Shown: positions 16,767 to 26,813, counted from the stretch's first letter. The stretch: DNA of 64,000 nucleotides from Bacteroidetes bacterium UBA1312 (GCA_002307135.1 DBTQ01000027.1:1-64000); one strand, 5' to 3'. Notes: a model not told the origin generated them from the sequence alone. Numbers and translations: made by a program.

Positions 16767-16787
16767 GCCTCGCCTAATAGATTAAAA

Positions 16788-16820
16788 AATAGCCAGTTGT
16801 ATCGTTTACAACTGGCTATT
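16788..16820. terminator. Bidirectional terminator
   Basis: AATAGCCAGTTGTA pairs with TTACAACTGGCTATT across TCGT, between the DUF4476 gene and rlmD, which converge. Confidence 0.85.
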
Positions 16821-16850
16821 TCATTGAAAAACTATGATAACAACAATAAT

Positions 16851-18269
16851 CTATTCCTCCCTCAGTTCAAGCAATGCTACATTCTCAATATGATGCGTAT
16901 GCGGGAACATATCAACGGCTTGTAGCTTTGTAATTTTATAAGCGATGTCCAGCAAGGCCAAATCACGTGCCTGCGTTGCCGGGTTACAACTAACGTAAAC
17001 CACTTTGGGTGCTCGCATTTTCAACAATTGCTGAATTAACTTTTCGTGCATACCTGCCCTTGGCGGATCAGTAATGATAACATCAGGTCGTCCATGTTCT
17101 GCAAAAAAATCATCCGTACATATTTCTGCTACATCTCCAGCAAAAAATGAGCAATGTGCTATATTGTTTTGAGTTGCATTTTTCTTTGCATCTTCAATGG
17201 CTTGTTCTACAAGTTCTATCCCTATTACTTTTTTAGCTGCTTTGGAGCAAAAAATTCCAATACTGCCTGTACCACAATAAAGGTCGTAAAGTACCTCCTT
17301 TCCCGTCAAGCCGGCAAATTCACGTGTAACTCTGTATAAGTTTTCGGCCTGAATAGTATTTGTTTGAAAAAAGGATTTGGGTGATATATTAAATGTAAAG
17401 TCTTCCAATTTTTCGCGAATAAAACCATCACCCGTATAGGTAATAACATCCAGATCATAAATACTATCGTTGAATTTGGGATTGATGGTATAGCATAGTG
17501 TACTAATTCCTTTTACTTCCGCCAGAAGATGATCGAGCAAGGCAATTCGTTGTTCTTTTTCTTCAGAATTGAGTACCAAATTTACCAATACTTCACCTGT
17601 TGTTGCTACTCGAATGACCACATTACGCAACCAGCCTTGATGCGAACGAAAATCATAATAGGAAAGTTGATGCCGTTCCGTATAATCACGTAAAACCGTC
17701 AAAATTTGATTAGTGGGGGCTGCTTGCAAATAACATTGATTGACGGGTACCACCTTATCAAATAAACCCGGCGCATGAAAGCCTAATGCCTGTTCTTGCG
17801 GCAATAATTCATCGCCAGCTGCAATCAGCTCTTCGCGGGTATGATAGCGCTTATTAGAAAAAGTAAATTCCAATTTATTACGATAATAACGTTGCTCCGG
17901 GCTACCTAATATTGGATTCATTTCGGGCAAACTGATATGACCAATACGTTTAAGCTGATCATGAACCTGTTGTTGTTTAAATTCGAGCTGTTTTTCATAA
18001 GGCAACATTTGCCATTTACAACCACCACATACGCCAAAATGTTCGCAAAATGCATCAATGCGTAATGATGATGGCTCAATCATTTTGGTCATTTTAGCCT
18101 CTGCATAACTCTTTTTGCTTTTAGTTACATAGACATCGACAACATCACCAGGGATAACATTTTCTACAAAAACAATTTTCCCGTCGCTTAGTTGTCCAAT
18201 ACTCTTACCTTCGGCTGCATAATTAGTTATCGACAGCGATTCTACGTTGATTCTTTTTTTTCGTGACAA
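16851..18269 (-). CDS. rlmD: 23S rRNA (uracil-5-)-methyltransferase, RlmD/TrmA family
   Basis: 472 residues. The TRAM domain covers residues ~5-60 (LSITNYAAEGKSIGQLSDGK), the iron-sulfur cysteines are in CEHFGVCGGCKWQ (~74-86), the SAM site is LYDLYCGTGSIGIF (~320), the substrate loop DPPRAGMHEKLIQQL, and the catalytic cysteine is in VYVSCNPATQARDL. It makes m5U in 23S rRNA; a tRNA role (TrmA-like, or RumA paralogue) cannot be excluded. A single gene with its own upstream region. Confidence 0.92.
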   Translation of the reverse strand: MSRKKRINVESLSITNYAAEGKSIGQLSDGKIVFVENVIPGDVVDVYVTKSKKSYAEAKMTKMIEPSSLRIDAFCEHFGVCGGCKWQMLPYEKQLEFKQQQVHDQLKRIGHISLPEMNPILGSPEQRYYRNKLEFTFSNKRYHTREELIAAGDELLPQEQALGFHAPGLFDKVVPVNQCYLQAAPTNQILTVLRDYTERHQLSYYDFRSHQGWLRNVVIRVATTGEVLVNLVLNSEEKEQRIALLDHLLAEVKGISTLCYTINPKFNDSIYDLDVITYTGDGFIREKLEDFTFNISPKSFFQTNTIQAENLYRVTREFAGLTGKEVLYDLYCGTGSIGIFCSKAAKKVIGIELVEQAIEDAKKNATQNNIAHCSFFAGDVAEICTDDFFAEHGRPDVIITDPPRAGMHEKLIQQLLKMRAPKVVYVSCNPATQARDLALLDIAYKITKLQAVDMFPHTHHIENVALLELREE

Positions 18270-18445
18270 AAAATAAAGTTTTACCTTGGTTAATAAAATG
18301 CAAAATAATGGTTTAATATTGGTTTAAAGTCTTTAACACGAGTATTTTTGGCGCATAACCTTATTTACCTTGTTATTGAAAAACGCAACTTATTTGTTGG
18401 GTTTCGGTAACGAGCCCTTATTTCATAAAAACAAATTATTTATCT

Positions 18446-19900
18446 ATGAAACGATTTTCACTTATTGCCCTAATGCTGACGGGCATGTCCTTAATGAGTT
18501 TTGCCAAAGATGGCTACCACATCCAAATCAAATTTAAAGATGTAAAAGATTCCACTTTTTATTTAGCCCATTATTTTGCGAAACCCCTCCCTACCATATA
18601 TAAAACGGACTCTGCTAAACTTGATCATACCGGTAGTGCAACACTTAATAGTACGCAAAAAATAACCGGTGGCATGTATATGATTATGCTATCCGACAGG
18701 AAAACATATTTCGAGTTGCTATTGAACAATGGAGATGATATGGTTATTACAGTCAACTCTTCAAAAGATTTGCCTAACGGAGGTTTAAGTTTTAAAAATT
18801 CTTCTGAAAATACGGACTTCTTAAAATATGAAGACTTTGTAAAGTCAATGGGAGAACAACACCAGATGCTACAAGGAGATCTTTCTAAAGCTAAAAATAG
18901 TGTTGATAGTGCTGCAATAAAGGAAAAAATGAATGCTTCAATGAAGTCATTAATTACATTTAGAAATGATTTTTCAAAAAACAATCCAAACACACTCCTT
19001 GCGAAAATATTTAAAGCATTGGACTTACCCAGAGTTCCTGAGGGCCAGCACTTATTACCAAATGGTAAGATAGATTCCAACTTTGCTTACAATTATTATA
19101 AATCGCATTATTGGGAAAATTTTGATTTAAAAGACGGCAGGTTAATCAATGCACCTATATACGATGCTCGCTTGGAAGAATATTTTGAAAAATTAGTTAT
19201 TCCGGTACCGGATTCTGTAATCAAAGAGGCTGACTGGATATTGGCACAAACACGTGGTACGGGCGACTTATTTAATTACACACTTTCGTGGCTTGCCAAC
19301 TTTGGGCAAAATAGTAAAGTAATGGGTATGGATAAAGTTTACGTACACATTGTTGAGAATTACTACATGAAGGGGGACGCAACATGGTTAACCAATGACT
19401 TGTTAGAAAAGCACATCAAACGTGCAGGAGATGTTTCACCCAATTTATTGGGCAATATGGGATATGATATGACCTTAAAGGATACAAGTGGTAAAGAGGT
19501 AACTGTTTCTAAAATCAAAGCGAAATATAAACTGTTGGTTTTTTGGGAACCTACTTGTGGCCATTGCATGAAAGAGGTTCCTGAAATTGATTCTGTATAT
19601 CGTGCTGAAAATCTCAAAGCAAAAGGGCTTAAAATTATAGGTGTTTGTACAGAGATAAACGAAAAAGTGTGGAAAGAGTTTATCATCAAAAACAAATTAG
19701 GTGATTGGGTACATCTTTATGACCCTGAACATAAATCAAATCATAAAGCCAAATATGATGTTTATAGCACACCAACCATTTATCTACTTGATGAAAAAGG
19801 TATTATTAGAGGAAAACGTTTAGACCATACAAATATTGCTACCCTGATTGATATATTGGACAAACAGGATGCAATGAAACAAAAAACAAGTTCCAAATAA
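18446..19900 (+). CDS. TlpA-like thioredoxin-fold protein (DUF4369-DUF5106-thioredoxin)
   Basis: 484 residues. Signal peptide MKRFSLIALMLTGMSLMSFA; an N-terminal DUF4369-type beta domain (IQIKFKDVKDSTFYLAHYFA); a helical middle region of DUF5106 type; and a C-terminal AhpC/TlpA domain with active site WEPTCGHCMKEVP (cysteines near 370 and 373) and a cis-proline loop VYSTPTIYLLDEKG. Probably a periplasmic thiol-disulfide oxidoreductase. It stands before a SurA-like chaperone gene; both serve envelope protein folding. A hairpin separates the two genes. Confidence 0.88.
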   Translation: MKRFSLIALMLTGMSLMSFAKDGYHIQIKFKDVKDSTFYLAHYFAKPLPTIYKTDSAKLDHTGSATLNSTQKITGGMYMIMLSDRKTYFELLLNNGDDMVITVNSSKDLPNGGLSFKNSSENTDFLKYEDFVKSMGEQHQMLQGDLSKAKNSVDSAAIKEKMNASMKSLITFRNDFSKNNPNTLLAKIFKALDLPRVPEGQHLLPNGKIDSNFAYNYYKSHYWENFDLKDGRLINAPIYDARLEEYFEKLVIPVPDSVIKEADWILAQTRGTGDLFNYTLSWLANFGQNSKVMGMDKVYVHIVENYYMKGDATWLTNDLLEKHIKRAGDVSPNLLGNMGYDMTLKDTSGKEVTVSKIKAKYKLLVFWEPTCGHCMKEVPEIDSVYRAENLKAKGLKIIGVCTEINEKVWKEFIIKNKLGDWVHLYDPEHKSNHKAKYDVYSTPTIYLLDEKGIIRGKRLDHTNIATLIDILDKQDAMKQKTSSK

Positions 19901-19959
19901 AATTTCGTAATCTTGCAACTGCCAAAAATGGTATTAAAGCTGCAATGTATAAACTCATT

Positions 19960-19995
19960 AAATGTTGCAGTTGATTCATTTTAACTGCAACATTT
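19960..19995 (+). terminator. Hairpin between the TlpA-like and PPIase genes
   Basis: AAATGTTGCAGTT pairs perfectly with AACTGCAACATTT over a 10-base loop, followed by ATTTTATT. It may end the upstream transcript or shape the 5' leader of the PPIase, whose ATG is 36 bp away. Confidence 0.65.
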
Positions 19996-20030
19996 ATTTT
20001 ATTAAGATAAAAACACAAACTAAAGCATAC

Positions 20031-21986
20031 ATGAGAAAATTACTTTTGTCAGCTATTTTAACGTCCGCCTTCTTTGCGCAAAGCAATGCACAAACTCTTT
20101 TCAGTTATGGCAATAACACTGTAACCGAAAATGAATTTTTGAACGTTTACAAAAAGAATAACGCCGCCAAAAATGTTGATTATTCCAGCAAGGCAGTAAA
20201 TGAGTATATCGATTTGTATTCATTATTTAGGATGAAAGTGCAAGAAGCCAATGCACAACACTTGGATACTTCGGCTTCTGTATCGGCAGAACTAGACAAC
20301 TATCGGAGACAATTATCTAAAAATTATCTTACTGATGATGAGGTGGCTTCCCGCTTAGTAAAAGAAGCTTATGACCGTTCAAAAGAAGAAATACATGTAG
20401 CCCATATCTTGGTGATTTGTTCCGTATCAGATACTACTGCAGCATTTAATAAAATAGATAGTTTGTATAAGGCAATTACGCAAAAGAAAGCCGATTTTAG
20501 TGAAATCGCCAAATTATATTCTGATGACAAAGGAACAAAAAATAATGGTGGAGATATCGGTTTTATGACATCTTTACAAACAGTTTATCCATTCGAAAAC
20601 GTAGCTTATAATACTCCTGTTGGTAAAGTTTCAGCTCCTTTCCGTACACAATTTGGCTATCATATTCTCAAAGTAATTGAAAAACGGGCCGCTCGTGGTG
20701 AAGTAAAGGTTGCTCAAATATTACTTAGTACACCTAAATATTTAGGAGAAGCGGGTATTACAGCTGCGCGTATGCGTGTTGACTCTGTACAAAGTGCGCT
20801 AAAAAAAGGTGAGTCCTTTGAATCTTTGGTAAAAAAATATTCTCAGGATAAACTAACAGTAGATAAAGATGGGGAAATGCCTTTGTTAAGTGTTGGCAGT
20901 ACTGTTGCGGCTATTGATCAAACTGTATTTGGACTTAAAAATGTAGGTGATATTTCCAAACCAGTACAAACTGATTACGGCTTCCATATATTTAAATTAC
21001 TAGGGAAATACCCTGTAAAACCATTTGACAGCGTAAAGAGACAATTAAAAACCAAAGTCGATAATGATTCTCGCGCACAACAAGCACGCGATTTGTATTT
21101 TGAAAAAGTAAAACAAAACAACGGATTCAAAAATTATCCTCAGGCGTTTGAGTCATTAATGAAACAAACAAATGTTATTGCTGATACTGGAAAAAAAGCC
21201 GGTGTTTTCAATACAGAAATGTTTAATGGAGGTACCAATACCCTATTTGCAATGGGTGGTCATAGCTATAGCCAAAATGACTTTTTAAGCTTCGCAGTAT
21301 CTACTACTCGTGGCAAACTAATGGGAGCGAAACAATCTCTTTTCAAAGAATTGTACGGCATGTACCAATCTAAAGTTGTAAACGATTTTCAAGAGCATAA
21401 ATTAGTGGAAGAAAATCCTGAGTTCCGCTCACTAATGCAAGAGTACAAAGACGGTATCATGTTATTCGAGTTGATGGATCGCAATGTTTGGGGAAAAGCT
21501 TCAAAAGATAGTCTAGGTCTAAAAGCATTCTACGAATCGAAAAAAGACAAGTATATGTGGGAACCTGGATTTAAGGGATCAGTATATACTTTCAAAGACG
21601 AAGTATCAATGAAAGAAGGTTTAAAATTATTAGATCAAAAAGACATAACGAATGAAGAAGTAATGAAAGCCTTGAATAATGACAAAAAAAATGATGCAGT
21701 CTCTATTCAGCAAGGCAGATACGAATTCAGTAAATTTACTGATGTTGCTTCAAACAAAATCATTGCAGGAAAGCCTTCAGAACCTGTAATGAAAGCGGAT
21801 AAAAAGTATGTTGTTGTAAAAGCAACTGATGTATATAATCAACCCATCAATAAAACATTTACAGAAGCTCGTGGGTATGTTATATCAGCGTATCAAGATT
21901 ATTTAGAAAAACAATGGAATGATCAATTACGTGCCAAATATCCGGTAACAATAAATCAAGATGCACTAAAGAAAATAGTGAAATAA
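20031..21986 (+). CDS. Periplasmic peptidyl-prolyl isomerase with two parvulin domains (SurA-like)
   Basis: 651 residues from ATG 20031 (MRKLLLSAILTSAFFAQSNA signal). PpiC domain 1 spans about 118-215 (HVAHILVICS ... SDDKGTKNNGGDIGFM ... FGYHILKVIEKR), domain 2 about 224-325 (VKVAQILLST ... YGFHIFKLLGKY). The N-terminal helical domain and a long C-terminal helical domain resemble the SurA chaperone module. Acts on outer-membrane protein folding in the periplasm. Followed by a good terminator. Confidence 0.9.
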   Translation: MRKLLLSAILTSAFFAQSNAQTLFSYGNNTVTENEFLNVYKKNNAAKNVDYSSKAVNEYIDLYSLFRMKVQEANAQHLDTSASVSAELDNYRRQLSKNYLTDDEVASRLVKEAYDRSKEEIHVAHILVICSVSDTTAAFNKIDSLYKAITQKKADFSEIAKLYSDDKGTKNNGGDIGFMTSLQTVYPFENVAYNTPVGKVSAPFRTQFGYHILKVIEKRAARGEVKVAQILLSTPKYLGEAGITAARMRVDSVQSALKKGESFESLVKKYSQDKLTVDKDGEMPLLSVGSTVAAIDQTVFGLKNVGDISKPVQTDYGFHIFKLLGKYPVKPFDSVKRQLKTKVDNDSRAQQARDLYFEKVKQNNGFKNYPQAFESLMKQTNVIADTGKKAGVFNTEMFNGGTNTLFAMGGHSYSQNDFLSFAVSTTRGKLMGAKQSLFKELYGMYQSKVVNDFQEHKLVEENPEFRSLMQEYKDGIMLFELMDRNVWGKASKDSLGLKAFYESKKDKYMWEPGFKGSVYTFKDEVSMKEGLKLLDQKDITNEEVMKALNNDKKNDAVSIQQGRYEFSKFTDVASNKIIAGKPSEPVMKADKKYVVVKATDVYNQPINKTFTEARGYVISAYQDYLEKQWNDQLRAKYPVTINQDALKKIVK

Positions 21987-22006
21987 TCTGATAATTATTC
22001 CCAATT

Positions 22007-22041
22007 AAAATGCCCTAAACATAGCTTGTTTAGGGCATTTT
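22007..22041 (+). terminator. Terminator after the PPIase gene
   Basis: AAAATGCCCTAAAC with GTTTAGGGCATTTTT, 20 bp after the stop; also usable by the converging TfoX-like gene. Confidence 0.85.
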
Positions 22042-22069
22042 TAATCAAATACTTAATCGCACTCCACAT

Positions 22070-22354
22070 CTATTGCCCACCAACATATTTCATTGCTTCC
22101 ATTGCAAGTTCCGACCAATATATTTTGTGTTTGAAAGGCACTTGAACCCACTCTTTCATTGGTCTTCCCTTGTCTGAGGGATCAAACAAACGAGCACCAT
22201 CCAGAGCTAATGCCTCATGGTGTGTGTTTCCACTCAGCTTAAAGACCATTTCATTTTGAAAAAAAGAAATAAAGGCTTTACCATTGATTTTAAAACAAGG
22301 TTTCCCAAACATCTGGCTTGCTACAGCTTCCCTAAGCTCGGTACCAACAAACAT
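22070..22354 (-). CDS. TfoX N-terminal-domain-like protein
   Basis: 94 residues: VASQMFGKPCFKINGKAFIS, MVFKLSGNTHHEALALDG, GARLFDPSDKGRPMKEWVQV follow the TfoX_N pattern (MFGxxxxxxNGKxF, then PMxxW). The C-terminal helix-hairpin domain of true TfoX is absent. Stand-alone members are of unknown function. Probably in one transcript with the upstream DUF1569 gene (36 bp gap). Confidence 0.75.
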   Translation of the reverse strand: MFVGTELREAVASQMFGKPCFKINGKAFISFFQNEMVFKLSGNTHHEALALDGARLFDPSDKGRPMKEWVQVPFKHKIYWSELAMEAMKYVGGQ

Positions 22355-22390
22355 GTAAAATGTTTATTCTTTGGTCATCACTACTTATAA

Positions 22391-22855
22391 TTATGCACCA
22401 AACTGGCTCAAATGATGGTCAAGGTGTTTATAGAACATATTGTTCCATTCATTTTGATTCAATGTACCAAACGAATGAGATTCTTTTCCTTCAAAATATT
22501 GAGCTCCTAATTCTTGTGTTTTTTTGACATAATTAACCAAGCGATTCTTTTCTGTATCAAAATCTTTATCCTCTTTGATTAAAAATGCAGGAGCAGTCTG
22601 TCCATTTCTTTTATAAGGTGTTTCATTAACTACTGTATTTTTTACTAATAGTTTCAATACCATCTTCATCAATGGATTAGGTTTAGGGTGCTTGTCTTCA
22701 TAAGCCATTTCATAGGTAACATTACAATGTGCCAACATTTGTGCAGCATTCATTTTTCCCCAAAGTCGTTCTGTTGTTGGTCTTAATTTATTGACACGGT
22801 CTATAAGTTCAGCAGCGTCATTTTGATTAAATACACTTTTCATATTGTCAGTCAA
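22391..22855 (-). CDS. DUF1569 (DinB-like four-helix) protein
   Basis: 154 residues. ERLWGKMNAAQMLAHCNVTY and MFYKHLDHHLSQFGA supply the three histidine positions of the DinB-like metal site, and the size and order match DUF1569. DinB-like proteins include thiol-dependent transferases, but no activity is known for this branch. The second ATG (MKSVFNQNDA) is a possible start. Confidence 0.75.
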   Translation of the reverse strand: MTDNMKSVFNQNDAAELIDRVNKLRPTTERLWGKMNAAQMLAHCNVTYEMAYEDKHPKPNPLMKMVLKLLVKNTVVNETPYKRNGQTAPAFLIKEDKDFDTEKNRLVNYVKKTQELGAQYFEGKESHSFGTLNQNEWNNMFYKHLDHHLSQFGA

Positions 22856-22956
22856 TTTTAAAAACTAATGCGAATATAGGGCTCATTACGGAGTGAATTT
22901 TGTTAATGGGATTTTATAATTATTAACTCTATACCTGAGCATATTCAGTTTGTAAA

Positions 22957-23859
22957 TTAATAATCGAAAACAATGTTCAAATGCGAGCGTTCCCTCTTTT
23001 TTGACATCACATGCCAATTGCCAACATAGTCAATACTAGATGGCAATAAGCGTTTCCCATGCTGCTCTAGCCGCACTTTCATTTGTACCTCAAAATCATA
23101 TAAAAGGGTATGATAAGACAAGGAATAATCGCGCGCAAGAATTGAATAGTCTGTCATACGAAACCATGTATCCAATCGATTAAAAACAACATCATTTTTA
23201 TATTCCTCTTTGGGTATTGCCTGAAAATTATAGCACTCCTCTCCTTCGTAGGTGACGAAGCTGAGTTTAAAATCATACATCTTAGCCACATCATCATCAA
23301 ATATGGAGGCTTTGTCACCAACAAAGGGAACTCCGGATATTTTACTCCCGGGATTAAATACTAATTGCTTCAGATGTTCTTTATGTCGCTCAAGTGTACC
23401 TTTCCCTTTGTTTCCTTTCGCAATGTTATCTGATATACTACACTCTGTTCCTACCCGAAAGAAAAGGTTTTGAAAAAGCTCGCCTGTATAATATCGTGGT
23501 GTTTTATCGCGATTGTAATAATTACCTGAAACCTTTTCATTAAGTATTGTTACAGTTCTACAATCTTTATTGATGGTTTGTTTCGTGTTGTTGTGCAACG
23601 AGGCGAGTTGTTGTTTATTTTCATCAAAAATTTGAATTTCATTATCCGATTCATAAGGCACTACATGTAAGCTCACAAAAGCTTTATAAAAAGTAGTGTC
23701 TGTCTTCATCCTACGGATAAATCCCTGAACGTCCCAGCCATTCTTGGCGGCCTTTACTACGACTTCGTCCATTTCAATATGCATACCATCAAAAAGGGTA
23801 TCCTGAGCCCAAACCGCATTACTAAAAAAAAAGAGCAGTATCCAAAAGAAATTCTTCAT
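22957..23859 (-). CDS. Secreted hypothetical protein, 300 residues
   Basis: Signal peptide MKNFFWILLFFFSNAVWAQ. The mature part opens with IEMDEVVVKAAKNGWDVQGF, like the plug-proximal or CarboxypepD-like N-terminus of Bacteroidota envelope proteins; the rest is predicted beta-rich (FKLSFVTYEGEECYNFQAIP, YDFEVQMKVRL, LPSSIDYVGNWHVMSKK), resembling a lipoprotein-carrier or outer-membrane leaflet. No specific family recognised. It starts 21 bp downstream of the FUSC transporter gene, so the two are probably cotranscribed. Confidence 0.7.
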   Translation of the reverse strand: MKNFFWILLFFFSNAVWAQDTLFDGMHIEMDEVVVKAAKNGWDVQGFIRRMKTDTTFYKAFVSLHVVPYESDNEIQIFDENKQQLASLHNNTKQTINKDCRTVTILNEKVSGNYYNRDKTPRYYTGELFQNLFFRVGTECSISDNIAKGNKGKGTLERHKEHLKQLVFNPGSKISGVPFVGDKASIFDDDVAKMYDFKLSFVTYEGEECYNFQAIPKEEYKNDVVFNRLDTWFRMTDYSILARDYSLSYHTLLYDFEVQMKVRLEQHGKRLLPSSIDYVGNWHVMSKKRERSHLNIVFDY

Positions 23860-23880
23860 ACCAGTTTAATAAATATTGTT

Positions 23881-25995
23881 TTAACTTTTATCGGATAACT
23901 TTTCCAAATCGCGGCAGAAAGCATTGAGTTCAATGCTTATTTTATCCAAATAGATAGATTGCATTTCATTTAACGGATGATTAAGGATATTAGTTTCGTC
24001 AGCAAATCTGATGTTCAACTTATGCTCGGCTTCAAAACCTAAATTAATTATTTCGGTCATTATCTTGTTGAACATTTCTAAACATACTTTCATTTTTTGC
24101 TGTTGCTGGGCAATCGTATCCGGCGATATATTTTGTTCTGTAATTTCTTCCTCAATGTTACCATTATTCAACTCACGAGTGATGCGAATACAATGTGAAA
24201 TCATTTGATAGTAACTAGAAAACGTTTTCCCTTTAGTAGTAGGTTCTTCCAGATACCTGTTGAAAGAATCAAATGCATTGCTATTACTAGACTCTGCAAT
24301 ACGCCGATAATACGTCCAAGAATGAGGACTGTTAGCCTGCGGATAAAATGAAAAAACAAAATAGTCGTAATTGGCTTTAATAGCTGTTGCCAAATGCCGC
24401 GGTAACCATTTTTTATCCCAATTAGGCAATAAGGCGAACTCTGCAATAACCGCAAGAGCAGCCCCTCCAATAGTACATAACGTTCGGATCAAAATAACAT
24501 CAGTGCTCAAACCATCCTCAATGGCAAACAAGGACACCAAAAAAACGGTGATAAAGAATGTAGCTGTACTATATCTTGTTCTTAAAAAATAAACCATAAA
24601 TATGGGGCAGATAATAATTAATACATCCTGAATATGTAGCTGCGCCGGCAACATCAATAATAAGCCGCCGATAATAACACCCAAGACAGTACCCCATACC
24701 CTATCCAAAGCTTTTCTAAGTGTTGCTCCAAAATAAGGTTGTATTACAATCATTACAGTAAATGGCAACCAATAACCATAATGAATATTTTGCCACTTGG
24801 CAATAAATAAGCCCAGCGTCCCGACAATGGCTGTGCGTAATGCATATCTGAACGAATGTGTATTAATATTGGCCAATCGACGAATGCTCCTAAACCAATG
24901 TTTATGATGCAGAATCAACAACGTCTTCATAGGAGAATACGATCTATACACCTTTTTATCTGTGCTTGTAGATGCAATATGCGCCATTGAAGTTTCAATT
25001 AATTTAATAATCCGCTCCGTAAAATGAATCAACCTCAATACAGCGCTTCTTTGACCAATTTCTATTTCCTCTTTACTTTCCTCCAAAAGTGCACACATAT
25101 TTTGCAAGCGTATTATTCGCGATTGCAACAATACCTCTTCTTCAGTTTTAGAACTAACTGTATAAATAGTCAGTCGTTCACAGATCACTTCAATCGACTT
25201 CAGAATTGCATGAACAGATAATTTTTGCGCACGCGGTAAGGATTTTAGGTTAATACTTTCCAACTCTTCCGCAATAGCCATAATATTGGCCGCTACCAGC
25301 GATGCAGTTTTGCGCAATTGCGCCATGTGTAAGGCATTTGAATTGTCATGATTGTTCTGATGAGCCAACTTATCATACAGCTGAAGTGAACTCTCTATTG
25401 CGGTTCGCACTTCTTTTTCTTTAAGGTAAATAGCTCGGATACCAGCACGGGATTCTTGAGCATCCCAACCTTTATCAATAATAGCAGCCAATGATGCCGT
25501 CGACTTCCATATAAATGCAATAGAACGTTTATAAGGAGTTTGTTCGGATATAAAAAGGCTCGCTACCACCCCAACGACAATAGACCATAAGCCACCAATA
25601 AAAATAAATAAGCACCTAGCTAGTGTATCGTCCAAATCCTTAACCGGATAAGCATTAGCTACAATAAACATGACATAAACGCTTAATGAAAGTCCACTAC
25701 CGCGCTCCCCAAGATTCTTGAACAAGCATGCAATGAATACGACAATCATCATGAGCAGCATACTCAACCAAAGGCTACCACTACTGATACAGCCTGCAAA
25801 TCCAAATAATAATGCCAAAAATGCCCCTCCTGTAAGTACCCTTGTACGCTGTGCGAAAGAACCTTTTAATTCTACCCATGAAATACTCTCCGCACTAATG
25901 ATCATCCACATTGCAGCATTGCCCTGCCCTGTAATAGTGCCATAAAATAATGGTACAACGACAGCAATAGTCATACGAATACCCCACGAGAGCAT
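23881..25995 (-). CDS. FUSC-family inner-membrane transporter (YccS/AaeB-like)
   Basis: 704 residues with two membrane blocks (about 5-165 and 380-520), each followed by a cytoplasmic helical domain, as in the FUSC/aromatic-acid exporter family; the second block contains GYWLPFTVMIVIQPYFGATL and ALDRVWGTVLGVIIGGLL. Function: export of aromatic acids or similar toxic compounds by family. Start uncertain: the frame continues 23 codons upstream with protein-like content (PFSTYKYFSKLIENESYEP) but has no ATG, GTG or TTG; ATA at 26064 would be the only reasonable codon. A promoter box lies at 26080-26087. Confidence 0.88.
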   Translation of the reverse strand: MLSWGIRMTIAVVVPLFYGTITGQGNAAMWMIISAESISWVELKGSFAQRTRVLTGGAFLALLFGFAGCISSGSLWLSMLLMMIVVFIACLFKNLGERGSGLSLSVYVMFIVANAYPVKDLDDTLARCLFIFIGGLWSIVVGVVASLFISEQTPYKRSIAFIWKSTASLAAIIDKGWDAQESRAGIRAIYLKEKEVRTAIESSLQLYDKLAHQNNHDNSNALHMAQLRKTASLVAANIMAIAEELESINLKSLPRAQKLSVHAILKSIEVICERLTIYTVSSKTEEEVLLQSRIIRLQNMCALLEESKEEIEIGQRSAVLRLIHFTERIIKLIETSMAHIASTSTDKKVYRSYSPMKTLLILHHKHWFRSIRRLANINTHSFRYALRTAIVGTLGLFIAKWQNIHYGYWLPFTVMIVIQPYFGATLRKALDRVWGTVLGVIIGGLLLMLPAQLHIQDVLIIICPIFMVYFLRTRYSTATFFITVFLVSLFAIEDGLSTDVILIRTLCTIGGAALAVIAEFALLPNWDKKWLPRHLATAIKANYDYFVFSFYPQANSPHSWTYYRRIAESSNSNAFDSFNRYLEEPTTKGKTFSSYYQMISHCIRITRELNNGNIEEEITEQNISPDTIAQQQQKMKVCLEMFNKIMTEIINLGFEAEHKLNIRFADETNILNHPLNEMQSIYLDKISIELNAFCRDLEKLSDKS

Positions 25996-26087
25996 TGGTT
26001 CATAGCTTTCGTTTTCAATCAGCTTACTGAAGTATTTATATGTCGAAAATGGCTTGATTTTTATTATATTTAATTACTACAAAAGTA

Positions 26088-26117
26088 AATCCCTTACAGT
26101 TCTAAGTGTAAGGGATT
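26088..26117 (-). terminator. Terminator of the sppA-yceI operon, next to FUSC promoter box
   Basis: AATCCCTTACA pairs perfectly with TGTAAGGGATT, 28 bp after the YceI stop. On the same strand TACTTTTG (26080-26087) follows at once and fits the -7 box for the FUSC gene. Confidence 0.75.
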
Positions 26118-26144
26118 GTAAAATTATATTTTTTCACTAACAGT

Positions 26145-26792
26145 CTATTTATTCGCCACCAAATGCACATTAATATTAACGATTGGGCTGATTAATTTAT
26201 CTTTCAGCGTAGCAGCTTCACCAAGTCCCCATTGTTTGCGGTCAATATTAAAATTAGCATCGGCCGTAATTATTGCCTCCTGCATATTAATATGCGCAGG
26301 AAAAGAGATATTCTTCGAAATACCTTTCAAAATAAGATTACCAGTAACGGTATGCGTGGCATCTTGCAGGAGTATCTGCTTATCTACAAGCTTGACAACA
26401 GAGGTTATTTCAAATATCGCAGTATCAAATTGAGGTACGTCAAAGAAATCGGGACTCCTCAAATGACCACCTAGACGAGCATTACCCGAGCTGTCCTGAT
26501 CGTCAGTTCTTAATGTATTCAAGTCTATAACAAAACGACCTACATTTATATCAGTTCCGGCAACAGTTAAACTACCTTCTTTAATACCAATTATACCATG
26601 GTGTTTTCCAGTAGGTTTTGTGCCAATAAATTCAATTTTTGTTTGTGCAATATCTGCTTTAAAATTGGTGCCGGTTGCAGCATTATACACGGTTTTAGCT
26701 TCAGTAGTATCCGCAGTTACCGCTTTTGGCGGATTTTGACAAGAACCCAATAATATGGTTACTCCTATTACAACAACGAATATTTTGCTCAT
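26145..26792 (-). CDS. YceI-family lipoprotein
   Basis: 215 residues. Lipobox ILLGSC near residue 18, then a YceI domain: TKIEFIGTKPTGKHHGIIGI, DLNTLRTDDQDSSGNARLGG, HLRSPDFFDVPQFDTAIFEI and LKGISKNISFPAHI. YceI proteins are beta-barrel lipocalin-like carriers of polyisoprenoids, here anchored to a membrane. 21 bp downstream of sppA, same transcript. Confidence 0.9.
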   Translation of the reverse strand: MSKIFVVVIGVTILLGSCQNPPKAVTADTTEAKTVYNAATGTNFKADIAQTKIEFIGTKPTGKHHGIIGIKEGSLTVAGTDINVGRFVIDLNTLRTDDQDSSGNARLGGHLRSPDFFDVPQFDTAIFEITSVVKLVDKQILLQDATHTVTGNLILKGISKNISFPAHINMQEAIITADANFNIDRKQWGLGEAATLKDKLISPIVNINVHLVANK

Positions 26793-26813
26793 ATTACCAG
26801 CTTATTGGTTATA

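Noticed and set aside
19962..20030. 23-residue longer start for the PPIase
   Set aside because: Runs through a hairpin and gives no signal peptide; ATG 20031 starts a clean one.
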